Positions 17,208 to 25,784 are shown, numbered from the stretch's first letter. The stretch is 64,000 nt of DNA from an uncultured Gemmatimonadota bacterium (GCA_902826615.1 CADEFN010000004.1:466719-530718), one strand, 5' to 3'. Notes: a model not told the origin generated them from the sequence alone. Numbers and translations are program-made.

Positions 17208-17570
17208 ATGACCGCCCTCATCCGCTTCTTCGATCTCATCACCAGCGACGCCGTCACGCTCACGGCGGCCGCCGTCTTCGCGCTCGCCGTCATCGGCCTG
17301 CTCCTGGTGATTTCCTGGCCTTCCAAAGACGCACAGCGCCCCGCGACTTCCACCCGCTCAGCCACGGCGCGCAGCCTGGCGGCGTCGGGCACATCGGCGC
17401 TCGAAATCGCCCGGAAGACCGGGCTCTCCCGCGACGCCGTCGCCCTGATGGCAACCAATGCCGCCCGCTTGACCCGGCAGAACCCTCCGGGTGCGGCACG
17501 TTCTTCCCTCCTGGCGCGCCTGACCGGTCGCTCACGAGCAACGGTGGTTGGGTCGCAAGTGGTTGCCTGA
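17208..17570 (+). CDS. Small membrane-anchored protein of unknown function at end of export operon
   Basis: The 120-residue protein has one membrane helix (about 14-38) followed by a Ser/Ala/Thr-rich linker. A short segment around 65-80 (GTSALEIARKTGLSRDAVAL) has the look of a helix-turn-helix, and a basic tail follows. I do not recognise a named family. Similar small proteins with one membrane segment and a HTH-like cytoplasmic part sit after fliA in other flagellar operons. It is the last gene before the terminator at 17600. ATG start lies nine bases after the fliA stop. Confidence 0.6.
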   Translation: MTALIRFFDLITSDAVTLTAAAVFALAVIGLLLVISWPSKDAQRPATSTRSATARSLAASGTSALEIARKTGLSRDAVALMATNAARLTRQNPPGAARSSLLARLTGRSRATVVGSQVVA

Positions 17571-17599
17571 CAAGCACTTACGAGACAGCGCGTTTTTCA

Positions 17600-17630
17600 G
17601 GGCAACCGGCACATCGGTTGCCCTTTGTGT
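17600..17630 (+). terminator. Intrinsic-type terminator after the fliH-fliA transcription unit
   Basis: A perfect 9-base-pair stem GGGCAACCG / CGGTTGCCC with a 6-base loop (17600-17623) is followed by TTTGTGT. It lies 29 bases after the stop of the small membrane protein gene and 36 bases before flgF. It therefore probably ends the first flagellar unit; flgF onward would need its own promoter, which I could not pinpoint. Confidence 0.65.
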
Positions 17631-17658
17631 TGCCAGACCCAACCCGTTCGAGTGCCCA

Positions 17659-18351
17659 ATGCCCGATGGAATCACAAGCGCTGCCAGCGCCCTGCGTTAC
17701 TGGGAACGACGCCAGGAAGTGGCCGCCAATAACCTCGCCAACGCCAACACCGGCGGCTTCAAGGCCGAACGGGTGTTTGCGCTGCTCGGGGGTGATGACT
17801 CGGTGCTACCCGCCGGTCGCACCGACTGGAGCGAAGGCACCCTGAGCCCATCAAACAACCCGCTGGATATCGCGCTCCGCGGCCGCGACTTCTTTGTCGT
17901 GGACACCCCGCAGGGCGAACGCTTCTCGCGCGGCGGCTCGTGGCAGGTGAACGCCGCGGGATTCCTTGCCGACGCCAACGGGCATGAAGTGTTAGGCGAG
18001 CGTGGCCCCATCAAGGTGCAGGGTCGCGACGTGACGATCGATCGCACCGGCCGTGTGGCCGTCGACGACGTCTGGGTCGACCGGCTCCGCGTAGAGACGG
18101 CAGACGCCGACGCCACCCTCACGCACGAAGCCGGTGTGCTCTTTGTGCCGCATGCCTCACGACGGGCCGTAGCACTCGACGCGCGGGATGTGCGTCAGCG
18201 GCACCTCGAAGGCAGCAACGTCCAGCCCATCAGCGAACTGGTGGACATGATCTCGATTCAGCGCAACTACGCGTTTGTCCAGAAGGGTCTCTCCACGCTG
18301 GACGATGTGCGCGCCACGATTGCCAACCAGCTAGCCAAGCCCACCGGCTAA
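17659..18351 (+). CDS. flgF: Flagellar basal-body rod protein FlgF
   Basis: The 230-residue rod protein has the N-terminal motif QEVAANNLANANTGGFKAER and a central DIALRGRDFFVV segment. The rod C-terminus is NVQPISELVDMISIQRNYAF. Location directly before flgG and its shorter size favour FlgF, the proximal rod protein. The ATG at 17659 is chosen because the frame upstream codes through the terminator hairpin. It is exported by the flagellar system and assembled in the periplasm. Confidence 0.9.
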   Translation: MPDGITSAASALRYWERRQEVAANNLANANTGGFKAERVFALLGGDDSVLPAGRTDWSEGTLSPSNNPLDIALRGRDFFVVDTPQGERFSRGGSWQVNAAGFLADANGHEVLGERGPIKVQGRDVTIDRTGRVAVDDVWVDRLRVETADADATLTHEAGVLFVPHASRRAVALDARDVRQRHLEGSNVQPISELVDMISIQRNYAFVQKGLSTLDDVRATIANQLAKPTG

Positions 18352-18360
18352 CCCCCCCCG

Positions 18361-18414
18361 TGCCCACCGTGCCCACCGTGCTTCCCGTGCCTCCCATGCT
18401 TCCCGTGCTTCCGC
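18361..18414 (+). repeat. Tandem 9-base repeat (6 units) between flgF and flgG
   Basis: Six consecutive 9-mers are readable: TGCCCACCG twice, then TGCTTCCCG, TGCCTCCCA, TGCTTCCCG and TGCTTCCGC. They fill the whole spacer up to four bases before the flgG ATG, leaving no Shine-Dalgarno sequence. The same 9-mer family occurs in inverted orientation just after rho at the end of the window. Confidence 0.85.
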
Positions 18415-18418
18415 TCTC

Positions 18419-19210
18419 ATGAACCCCGCCCTTCGCACCGCCGCTTCCGGCATGATGGCGCAGCAGACGCGCACCGAGGTCATTTCCAACAACCTCGCCA
18501 ACGTCAACACCACCGGCTTCAAGCGCAGCCGCGCCCAGTTTGAGGACCTGCTCTACCAGAACGTGCAGAACCCGGCCATCCTCGGTACGCCCGATGCCAA
18601 CAGCAATCCGGCCATCCAGGTGGGACGCGGCACACGCCTCAACGCGGTGCAGCGTGTACATACCGGCGGTTCTCTCGAGCAGACCAACCGCCCGCTGGAT
18701 CTCGCGATGGAAGGCGAGGGCTACTTCCAGGTGCAGCTTGCCAATGGGCAGGTGGCCTACACACGTGATGGATCGTTCAGCATCTCCGACACCGGCACCC
18801 TGGTGACATCAGGAGGGCAGACCGTGGTCCCGGGGATCAAGTTCCCGACTGATGCGTCGAACATCGCCATCTCGACCAGTGGCACGGTGTCGATCCAGCA
18901 GGGCAACGACGCCACACGAATCGTCGAAATCGGCCGCATCGAGATCGCCCGCTTCATGAACCCCTCGGGGCTCACGGCACTCGGCGAGAACCTCTACAGC
19001 GAAACACCGGCGTCGGGCACACCCATCGTCGGCTTTCCGCAGGACGACGCCTTCGGCCGGATCGTCCAGGGGCATCTCGAAAGCTCCAACGTCGAAATCG
19101 TGCAGGAGATGGTGGACATGATCACCTCCATGCGCGCCTATGAAATCAACTCCAAGGCGATCAAGAACGCCGAGGAGATGATGCAGGTGGCCAACAACAT
19201 GGTTCGTTAG
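18419..19210 (+). CDS. flgG: Flagellar distal rod protein FlgG
   Basis: The 263-residue protein begins MNPALRTAASGMMAQQTRTE and continues into VISNNLANVNTTGFKRSRAQ, the FlgG signature. The central segment PLDLAMEGEGYFQVQLANGQ and the C-terminal NVEIVQEMVDMITSMRAYEI are also canonical. It forms the distal rod. The size is typical for FlgG. The upstream spacer is a 9-base tandem repeat, so translation initiation must be unusual or coupled. The gene ends CGT TAG within a CGTTAGGC octamer. Confidence 0.97.
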   Translation: MNPALRTAASGMMAQQTRTEVISNNLANVNTTGFKRSRAQFEDLLYQNVQNPAILGTPDANSNPAIQVGRGTRLNAVQRVHTGGSLEQTNRPLDLAMEGEGYFQVQLANGQVAYTRDGSFSISDTGTLVTSGGQTVVPGIKFPTDASNIAISTSGTVSIQQGNDATRIVEIGRIEIARFMNPSGLTALGENLYSETPASGTPIVGFPQDDAFGRIVQGHLESSNVEIVQEMVDMITSMRAYEINSKAIKNAEEMMQVANNMVR

Positions 19211-19212
19211 GC

Positions 19213-19662
19213 ATGCCAGCGCACGGTGTTGCCCCGCTGCGTGTCCAGGCCCGGGCTCTGCTCGCGGCCCTCGGGCTGCTCCTGCTCGGCGCCGATCAGG
19301 CGCAGGCGCAGGCCGTGGCGGCGCGCCGTATTCCGCGGGGTGCCGTGCTCACGCAGGCCGATATCGTCACCGGCCCCGATTCCACCAATGTCCAGCCCGG
19401 CTGGGTTGCGCGACGGGTGATCAACGCCGGACAGCCGCTGCGTGCTCCCGCCGTTGAGCCACCGCGTCTGGTCACCGCCGGCCAGATGGTAAACCTGCAT
19501 GTCGTACAGGACGGTTTTCGCCTCACCGTCCAGGGACGCGCCACCAGCCATGGTGACCTGGGCGACCAGGTGACCGTGCGGCTCGGACCCAACCGTAGAA
19601 TTGCCGGCGTCATCACCGGCCCCAATCAGGTCACCGCGCTCGAAGCGCAGAGGTCCTCATGA
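19213..19662 (+). CDS. flgA: P-ring assembly chaperone FlgA
   Basis: The 149-residue protein has a signal peptide (hydrophobic core about 14-27, ending ADQAQAQA) followed by a SAF-type domain (RIPRGAVLTQADIVTG, NAGQPLRAPAVEPPRLV) and an FlgA C-terminal beta region. FlgA is the periplasmic chaperone for FlgI polymerisation. It is shorter than enterobacterial FlgA (about 219). The location between flgG and flgH supports the call. Its stop overlaps flgH (ATGA). Confidence 0.88.
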   Translation: MPAHGVAPLRVQARALLAALGLLLLGADQAQAQAVAARRIPRGAVLTQADIVTGPDSTNVQPGWVARRVINAGQPLRAPAVEPPRLVTAGQMVNLHVVQDGFRLTVQGRATSHGDLGDQVTVRLGPNRRIAGVITGPNQVTALEAQRSS

Positions 19663-20387
19663 TCCATCATTGCGATGTCGTTGTCACCCCACGCCGGGTC
19701 ACGACCATCCGCGCCGTTCCCGAGCCCAAAGTGCGTCGCTGGCACCCTGCACTCACCGGAATCGCCATCCTGGTCCTGCTGAGTGTGCTTTCCGCCTGCC
19801 TGCAGGCTCAGCCCACGGCCGCTCGCCCGGACAGCACCAAGGCCGCGCCCGCCCGCTCGATCAGCTGGACCAGCGACAAACGCAATTTTGGCGTCGGCGA
19901 CATTCTCCAGGTGTACGTCGACGAATACGCGCTGGCTGAGGCCAACAAGGTCAACAGCAACAGCGCTTCGCGCCGCCGTCGCATGGACATCGGGGCCAAT
20001 CCCCCCGTCATGCCTGGTGCCGCTGCTGGTGCCGCCCCGGCGTTAGGCCCCATCGATGCGTCGATCGAAACCGGTGACGGCGGCGAATCCCGGCAGCGCG
20101 GTGTGGCCTCGCGTGACACCCGTTATGTGGGCGATGTGGCGGTGCGAGTCATCGCCGTCACACCTGAAGGACTCCTGCAGGTGCGTGGGACCAAGACCAT
20201 CGACGTCGACAAGAACAAGACGGTGCTCACCCTGAGCGGCTTTGTCCGCCCCATCGACGTGGGTGCGCGCGACGTGATCCGCTCCGAGTCGATTGCCGAC
20301 GCGCAGATCTCCTATTCGGCAAAGGGCTCGCTCGGCAAGCCGAAGAACGGCATCATCAGCAAGATCCTCGGCCTCTTCTGGCCATGA
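19659..20387 (+). CDS. flgH: Flagellar L-ring lipoprotein FlgH
   Basis: The 242-residue protein has a long basic N-terminus, a hydrophobic segment and a lipobox LSAC at about residue 47, so it should be lipidated. The mature part contains FGVGDILQVYVDE, VAVRVIAVTPEGLLQVRGTK and VIRSESIADAQISYSAKGSL, the FlgH pattern. It forms the L-ring in the outer membrane, direct evidence of a diderm envelope. The ATG at 19659 overlaps flgA. A start closer to the signal core is possible. Confidence 0.94.
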   Translation: MIHHCDVVVTPRRVTTIRAVPEPKVRRWHPALTGIAILVLLSVLSACLQAQPTAARPDSTKAAPARSISWTSDKRNFGVGDILQVYVDEYALAEANKVNSNSASRRRRMDIGANPPVMPGAAAGAAPALGPIDASIETGDGGESRQRGVASRDTRYVGDVAVRVIAVTPEGLLQVRGTKTIDVDKNKTVLTLSGFVRPIDVGARDVIRSESIADAQISYSAKGSLGKPKNGIISKILGLFWP

Positions 20388-21427
20388 CCATGTGGCGTCG
20401 TCTCACGCTGGCCTTCGTGCTGGCCCTCCCGCTGCCGGGCTGGGCACAGGGAGTCCCGATCCGCGACCTCGTGGTGGATGATCAGGCCGTGCCTACGCGC
20501 CTGGTGGGGTATGGGCTCGTGACCGGCTTGTCCGGCACGGGCGATCTGGCGTTTTCGGGCCGCAACGCGCAGCACACGGTGCAGTCGGTGGCCAACCTGC
20601 TGCGCCGCTTTGACATCATCGTGCCCGCCGAGCTGCTGCGCACGCGTAACGTGGCGGCGGTGCTCGTGACCGCCGAGGTGTCCCCGTATCTGCGTCCCGG
20701 CGGACGTTTCGACGTGCAAGTGGCCTCGGTCGGCGACGCGCGTTCGTTGCGCGGTGGCGTGTTGTGGATGACGCCGCTTGTGGCAGAAGCCGGTGGCAAA
20801 GCCCTCGGGACCGCTCAGGGCGAACTGCTCATCGAAGACGCCGACTATGTGCGGCGTCGTGTGGGCTACTCCGGTGCCAGCGGGCGCATTGCCGCGGGCG
20901 GCATTGTCGAAACCGACCTGCCCCGCCCGGCCTTTGCGCAGTCGTCGCGACTGCTGCTCAAGCAACCCGATATCGGTGTGGCTGCCCGGATTGCGGCCCT
21001 CGTCGATTCGGTCGTCGGGAAGGAAACGGCCAAGGTCGACGATCCGGGTTCGATCACCTTGACGTTAGGCGACAGTGGTGGCGGTCAGGCGGCACAGCTG
21101 GCCCGCATTCGCGATCTCAAGATCGAGGCGGGGCGCGTGGCGCGGATCATCATCGATCAGCGCACGGGCACGGTGGTCGCCGGTGGCGATCTTGCCCTCG
21201 GTCCCGGCATGGTAAGTGTCGCCGGGTTGTCGCTCTCCATCGGTGGTGCTGCACCGGCCGATTCGGCGCCGCCGGCGGCCGGTCAGGTGCGAGTGCCCAG
21301 TGGTGCGACGGTCCAGCAGCTCGCCGCCGCGCTCCACGCCGTCAAGACACCACCACAGCAGGTGGCGATGGTTTTCGAGGCGCTGCGGTCCGTGGGCGCC
21401 CTCAACGCTGACATTGTGGCACGCTGA
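20384..21427 (+). CDS. flgI: Flagellar P-ring protein FlgI
   Basis: The 347-residue protein has a cleavable signal peptide (to about WAQG, residue 22) and then the FlgI N-terminal block VPTRLVGYGLVTGLSGTGDL. It continues with SPYLRPGGRFDVQVASVGDA and RIIIDQRTGTVVAGGDLALG. It assembles as the P-ring around the rod in peptidoglycan. Length is normal. Four-base overlap with flgH and a TGATG junction with flgJ. Confidence 0.96.
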   Translation: MTMWRRLTLAFVLALPLPGWAQGVPIRDLVVDDQAVPTRLVGYGLVTGLSGTGDLAFSGRNAQHTVQSVANLLRRFDIIVPAELLRTRNVAAVLVTAEVSPYLRPGGRFDVQVASVGDARSLRGGVLWMTPLVAEAGGKALGTAQGELLIEDADYVRRRVGYSGASGRIAAGGIVETDLPRPAFAQSSRLLLKQPDIGVAARIAALVDSVVGKETAKVDDPGSITLTLGDSGGGQAAQLARIRDLKIEAGRVARIIIDQRTGTVVAGGDLALGPGMVSVAGLSLSIGGAAPADSAPPAAGQVRVPSGATVQQLAAALHAVKTPPQQVAMVFEALRSVGALNADIVAR

Positions 21428-21726
21428 TGACCATTCCTCCGCTCTCCTCTCTCGGTACACCTGACGTCGGTCGCGATCCGCGCCTGACCCAGGCTGTGCG
21501 TCAACTGCAAGGTGTCTTTGTGGAGCAGCTCTTCAAGGCCATGCGTGAAACAGTGCCCGACGATGGTGTCATCGCCGGCGGCTCGGGCGAGGCCATGTTC
21601 ACCGGTCTCATGGACCAGCATCTGGCCGACATCGTCCCCGAGCAATGGTCCACGTCGCTCGGGGAATCCCTGCTGCGCCAGTTTGTGCAGCCGGCGCCGG
21701 TTGCTGTCACCCTGGAGGCCACATGA
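21427..21726 (+). CDS. flgJ: FlgJ rod-binding domain protein without hydrolase domain
   Basis: The 99 residues hold only the rod-binding domain (FVEQLFKAMRETVPDDGVIA, GGSGEAMFTGLMDQHLADIV). The muramidase/glucosaminidase half found in gammaproteobacterial FlgJ is absent and no separate hydrolase gene is beside it. Single-domain FlgJ is common outside gammaproteobacteria, where another hydrolase opens peptidoglycan for the rod. In this locus the only peptidoglycan-hydrolase-like domain I see is the M15 domain inside FliK. Junctions with flgI and flgN are overlapping. Confidence 0.88.
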   Translation: MTIPPLSSLGTPDVGRDPRLTQAVRQLQGVFVEQLFKAMRETVPDDGVIAGGSGEAMFTGLMDQHLADIVPEQWSTSLGESLLRQFVQPAPVAVTLEAT

Positions 21727-22268
21727 CCGCCGCACCACTGTATCCGCTCTCGGTTCCTACGCCGGCCACGGCCGCGCAATGGAGTTCTCTCGTCAGCGGG
21801 CTCACTGACGCACTCACCAGCGAACGCCGCCTCATCGAAGAGCTGGTCGTGGCGATGCACAACCAGCGCGAAGCGGTCGCGGCCGACGACCTGGCGGCCA
21901 TCGACGACTCCGTCTTTGCGGTGCAGCGCATTCTGCTCACCCTCGGCGAAGCCCGCAAACGGCGTCGCACCCTGAATGCACGGCTCGGTCAGCCCGAAGA
22001 TCTGCCCCTGCGGGAGATTCTCGAACGCCTCGGCCCACACGCCACCGACACGCTGCGCATTGCCCGCGACGAACTCCAGCGGTCCGCCCAGCGTCTGGCC
22101 CGTGACGTGGCCACCAACCGCCAGCTGCTACGTGAGGCCCTCGCCACCAGTGAGGAGATGGTGCGCACCCTGGCCGGTGTGCCGCCCGATCGGGTGGGGT
22201 ATGGCGACAGCGTCAAGCGTCAGCCCTCGTCGGGACACAGTTCGTATCTCGTGAACCGGAGGGCCTGA
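21723..22268 (+). CDS. flgN: FlgN-like flagellar export chaperone
   Basis: The 181-residue, mostly helical cytoplasmic protein follows the FlgN pattern: a region of ALTSERRLIEELVVAMHNQR, then QREAVAADDLAAIDDSV, then long helices. FlgN-type chaperones bind FlgK and FlgL before export. The assignment rests on fold pattern and on the gene directly downstream being flgK. The ATG at 21723 overlaps the flgJ stop. Confidence 0.75.
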   Translation: MTAAPLYPLSVPTPATAAQWSSLVSGLTDALTSERRLIEELVVAMHNQREAVAADDLAAIDDSVFAVQRILLTLGEARKRRRTLNARLGQPEDLPLREILERLGPHATDTLRIARDELQRSAQRLARDVATNRQLLREALATSEEMVRTLAGVPPDRVGYGDSVKRQPSSGHSSYLVNRRA

Positions 22269-22271
22269 GCC

Positions 22272-23732
22272 GTGTCCACGTTCGGCAGCATCCTGAGTAT
22301 TGCCCGCACCGCCATCGCCGCGCATCAGACGGCCATGCAGACCGTCTCGCACAACCTGGCGAATGCTGAAACACCCGGGTACTCGCGGCAGCGTGCCGAA
22401 CTCACGGCCAAGTGGCCGCAGTCGTTCGGCTTTGGCAACGTCGGCACTGGCGCCACCGTGTCCAACATCGTCCGCCTGCGCGACGAATTGCTCGACAACT
22501 CCTACCGACGTGAGGCCGGCAATCGCGAATCGTTCCTCATGCGGCGCGATGTGCTCTCGGAGGCCGAAGGCATTCTTGGCGAGCCCGGCGACTCCGGGCT
22601 TGCCCCGACCCTCGATGCCTTCTGGAATGCCTGGAGTGACCTCTCCAACAACCCGTCGAATGCCAGCGCGCGCAACGTCGTGCGTCAGCGCGGGATCCAG
22701 GTCACTTCGGCGCTCAACTCGTATTCCCTGCGTCTGGGTGATCTGGCCAATCGCACCCGCGAGCGGTTGTCGACCACGGTGGATGAAATCAACATCATGG
22801 CCGGGCAGGTAGCCGATCTCAATCGCCAGATCACGGCGTCCGAGGTGAGTGGCTTGCAGGCGCCCGATCTTCGCGACGCCCGCGACCGGATCGCCGACAA
22901 GCTCGCCGAACTGGCCGGCGCGCGTACCGAAATCCAGTCCAACGGTACGTTAGGCGTGTACATCCGGTCCATCATGCTGGTGGATGCCACCAACGCCCGT
23001 ACCCTCGAGGTGCGGGGCGGCACCCAGATCTCGCTCGGAATGAAGGGCGACCCCGACCCGCTCATCGGCATTGCGGGCCCCATCGCCCAGATGGTGGATC
23101 TGGTGAACACCGATCTCCCGGCCATCACCGCGCGTCTCGACGAATTTGCCCGTGGCCTCGTGAATGGCGTCAACGAATATCACATGTCGGGCTGGACCGC
23201 GGCGGGCGACGCGTTAGGCGGCGCCAACTGGAATCCACTCCTCGGACCCACCGGTTCGCGCGTGGCCTTCTTTGATCCGGCCTGGACCACCGCCGGCGGT
23301 ATTCGCATCTCCGCGGAAGTGACCGCCGACGTGAACGTCATTGCGGCCGGCGATGTGCAGAATGCGCCCGGCAACAACAATACCTCGCTGGCCCTTGCGG
23401 CTCTGCGCGACGACAACGGGATGGACGCGCTCCGCACGCGCATGGGGGCGAACTTCGCCACCCAGATCGGCTTTGCCACCGGCACCACCTACATGGAGCA
23501 CCACGCCTCGACCATCACCGACGTCGGCGTGAGTGTGGCCGACGCCGGGCATGAATACGAGGTCTACAACACCCTGTCCCGGCAGGCCGATGGCCGTCGC
23601 GCCAGTGTGAACGGCGTTTCGATTGACGAAGAACTCACCCTGATGATGCGTCACCAACAAGCCTATGCCGCCGCCACCCGCATTGTGAATGCGGCTGATG
23701 AGATGGCGCAGGCCCTGCTTTCGATGGTCTGA
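22272..23732 (+). CDS. flgK: Flagellar hook-associated protein 1 FlgK
   Basis: The 486-residue protein starts STFGSILSIARTAIAAHQTA and has VSHNLANAETPGYSRQRAEL, the FlgK variant of the rod motif. A middle AFWNAWSDLSNNPSNASARN segment and the C-terminal GVSIDEELTLMMRHQQAYAA follow. FlgK joins hook to filament. It is slightly shorter than enterobacterial FlgK (about 550). GTG start four bases after flgN. No flgL follows; the next gene is csrA. Confidence 0.96.
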   Translation: MSTFGSILSIARTAIAAHQTAMQTVSHNLANAETPGYSRQRAELTAKWPQSFGFGNVGTGATVSNIVRLRDELLDNSYRREAGNRESFLMRRDVLSEAEGILGEPGDSGLAPTLDAFWNAWSDLSNNPSNASARNVVRQRGIQVTSALNSYSLRLGDLANRTRERLSTTVDEINIMAGQVADLNRQITASEVSGLQAPDLRDARDRIADKLAELAGARTEIQSNGTLGVYIRSIMLVDATNARTLEVRGGTQISLGMKGDPDPLIGIAGPIAQMVDLVNTDLPAITARLDEFARGLVNGVNEYHMSGWTAAGDALGGANWNPLLGPTGSRVAFFDPAWTTAGGIRISAEVTADVNVIAAGDVQNAPGNNNTSLALAALRDDNGMDALRTRMGANFATQIGFATGTTYMEHHASTITDVGVSVADAGHEYEVYNTLSRQADGRRASVNGVSIDEELTLMMRHQQAYAAATRIVNAADEMAQALLSMV

Positions 23733-23734
23733 TC

Positions 23735-23974
23735 ATGCTGATTCTCAGCCGGAAACCCGGCGACGCCATCATCATTGAAGGCGGTATTCGCATTGTCGTG
23801 CTGGCATCCGACCGGCGCGGTGTGCGGCTGGGCATCGACGCCCCGCCCAGTGTGAGCATTGTGCGCGAGGAAATTGTCAACCAGGTCGCGGATCAGAATC
23901 GCATGGCCGGCGCCAACGCCTCCACGCGTGAACTCATCGGCGGAGTGAAGACCACTCCCCGCGGCACATCGTGA
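23735..23974 (+). CDS. csrA: Carbon storage / translational regulator CsrA
   Basis: The 79-residue RNA-binding protein has the CsrA signature MLILSRKPGDAIIIEGGIRI, then VRLGIDAPPSVSIVREEI. CsrA binds GGA motifs in mRNA leaders and in many flagellated bacteria represses flagellin translation, with FliW as antagonist. Here fliW is not adjacent. It begins two bases after the flgK stop. The C-terminal tail is about 18 residues longer than E. coli CsrA. Confidence 0.96.
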   Translation: MLILSRKPGDAIIIEGGIRIVVLASDRRGVRLGIDAPPSVSIVREEIVNQVADQNRMAGANASTRELIGGVKTTPRGTS

Positions 23975-24079
23975 GCACACTCCGTCACGTCCGCCGTCCG
24001 CACCTCATGCTTCACCGCCCACCCGTCGATACTTCAAAGAGCCACCCCCGTTTTCTGACCACCGACTGACGCCGAAGCC

Positions 24080-24937
24080 GTGTTCCAAATCATAGGTCTT
24101 GTTGTGGTGCTCGGCTCCGTCATCGCGGGCTATGTGCTCCACCATGGAAAGATGGGTGTGCTGTGGCAGCCCACCGAATTCATCATCATCGGTGGCGCAG
24201 GCATCGGCGCGTTCATCATGGCCAACCCTCCCACGGTGATCAAGGGTGCGCTTGCCGCATCGCTCGGCGTACTCAAGCCCAACCCCTTCACCAAGAAGGC
24301 GTACGGCGAATTGCTGCAGGTCTTGTTCGAAGTGTTTCAGACCGCGCGAAAGGACGGGCTCATCGCGCTCGAATCGCATATCGAGGATCCGAAGAAGAGC
24401 GCGATCTTCTCCAAGTATCACGGGTTCCTGCATCATCATCATGCGGTCGTCTTTCTCTGCGATACACTCAAGGTGCTGCTGACCGGTGCGGTGGAAGACC
24501 ATCACCTCGCCGAAATTCTCGATCTCGACCTCGAGCGTCATCACGAGGAAGAACACCAGATTCCCGCCGCCATCACCAACACGGGCGACGCCATGCCGGG
24601 CTTTGGCATCGTGGCCGCCGTGTTAGGCGTCGTGATCACCATGGGTTCCATTGGTGGGGCGGCATCGGAAATCGGTAACAAGGTGGCAGCGGCCCTCGTC
24701 GGAACGTTCCTGGGCATTCTCCTCGCGTACGGCATGATCGGGCCCTTCGCCAAGTCGATCGAGGCACGGCAGCGCGCCGAGGGACAATACATGGCATGCA
24801 TCCGGACCGCTCTGCTCTCCTTTGCCAGAGGCGACGCCCCCATGACCTGTGTGGAGTTCGCGCGACGCAATGTCGAGCCAGCGGATCGACCGACCTTTGC
24901 CGAACTCGAAGGCCTGACACGCAAGAAGGCAGCGTAA
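24080..24937 (+). CDS. motA: Flagellar motor stator protein MotA
   Basis: The 285-residue protein resembles the E. coli type of MotA: FQIIGLVVVLGSVIAGYVLH at the start, and GGAGIGAFIMANPPTVIKGA. Helices 3-4 carry MPGFGIVAAVLGVVITMGSI and ALVGTFLGILLAYGMIGPFA. Four membrane helices with a large cytoplasmic loop. It forms the proton channel with MotB. GTG start; the 105 bases upstream hold no clear promoter. Two bases separate it from motB. Confidence 0.96.
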   Translation: MFQIIGLVVVLGSVIAGYVLHHGKMGVLWQPTEFIIIGGAGIGAFIMANPPTVIKGALAASLGVLKPNPFTKKAYGELLQVLFEVFQTARKDGLIALESHIEDPKKSAIFSKYHGFLHHHHAVVFLCDTLKVLLTGAVEDHHLAEILDLDLERHHEEEHQIPAAITNTGDAMPGFGIVAAVLGVVITMGSIGGAASEIGNKVAAALVGTFLGILLAYGMIGPFAKSIEARQRAEGQYMACIRTALLSFARGDAPMTCVEFARRNVEPADRPTFAELEGLTRKKAA

Positions 24938-24938
24938 C

Positions 24939-25778
24939 GTGGCCAAGGGCGGCGGCAAGGTTGTCATCATCAAGAAGATCAAGAAGGGAGGCCACGGACA
25001 TCACGGTGGCTCCTGGAAGGTGGCCTACGCCGACTTCGTGACCGCCATGATGGCCTTCTTCATGGTGATGTGGATCCTCGGCATGGACGAGAACACGCGC
25101 AAAGCCATCGAGGGTTACTTCTCCAATCCCATCGGATTCAAGAAGGGGTATTCGTCCGGCTCGAGCCCACTCGCCAGCGGCGCCTCACCCGCTCAGGTGC
25201 AGCGTGACGCCATGCAGCTGGCGCTCCGGTCGCTGCAGCAGCGTCGCTTTGAGGAAGTGAAGAAACTGCTGACGGGCAAGATGGACTCGCTCCACACACA
25301 GGGACTGCTCAGCTCCAAGATCGAAGTGACGATCACCAACGCAGGTCTGCGCATCGAGCTGCTGGAAAGCGAGACTGGCAACACCTGGTTTGACTTCGGC
25401 TCGCACGACATGAAGGAGCAGGGGAAGGTGGCGCTCCGCATCATTGCCGACGAACTGAACAATCTCGACAACCCCGTGGCCATCGAAGGGCACACGGACG
25501 CCGTGCAATACTCGAGGCGCGACTACACCAACTGGGAACTCTCCGCCGACCGCGCCAACGCGGCGCGCCGGCTGCTGGAGGGCATGGGGATCCCCCCGGA
25601 ACGCATTGTGTCTGTGAACGGCCTCGCCGACAAGCAGCTCAAGTTCCCCTTCGATCCCAAGAACCCGGCCAACCGGCGCATCACGATTTTGCTGCCCTTT
25701 CTCACTGCGCCTGAACCGGCGACGATCGATGCGCTCAAGGAGCGCCTCGCCGCCAGCACACCGCCGGCCGGCCCGTAG
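24939..25778 (+). CDS. motB: Flagellar motor stator protein MotB
   Basis: The 279-residue protein has a basic N-terminus and one membrane helix with the proton-accepting aspartate at residue 32 (KVAYADFVTAMMAFFMVMWI). A plug and linker region follows, then an OmpA-like peptidoglycan-binding domain (PVAIEGHTDAVQYSRRDYTN, ELSADRANAARRLLEGMGI). The membrane helix pattern is that of proton-driven and not sodium-driven stators. It ends the flagellar locus; a hairpin lies downstream. Confidence 0.97.
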   Translation: MAKGGGKVVIIKKIKKGGHGHHGGSWKVAYADFVTAMMAFFMVMWILGMDENTRKAIEGYFSNPIGFKKGYSSGSSPLASGASPAQVQRDAMQLALRSLQQRRFEEVKKLLTGKMDSLHTQGLLSSKIEVTITNAGLRIELLESETGNTWFDFGSHDMKEQGKVALRIIADELNNLDNPVAIEGHTDAVQYSRRDYTNWELSADRANAARRLLEGMGIPPERIVSVNGLADKQLKFPFDPKNPANRRITILLPFLTAPEPATIDALKERLAASTPPAGP

Positions 25779-25784
25779 GACGCG

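Noticed and set aside
17571..17658. Sigma-28-type promoter ahead of flgF
   Set aside because: No convincing TAAA / GCCGATAA-like pair at proper spacing; only the terminator hairpin is supportable.
18361..18414. Short tandem repeat considered as a CRISPR array
   Set aside because: Units are 9 bases with no spacers and there are no cas genes in the window.
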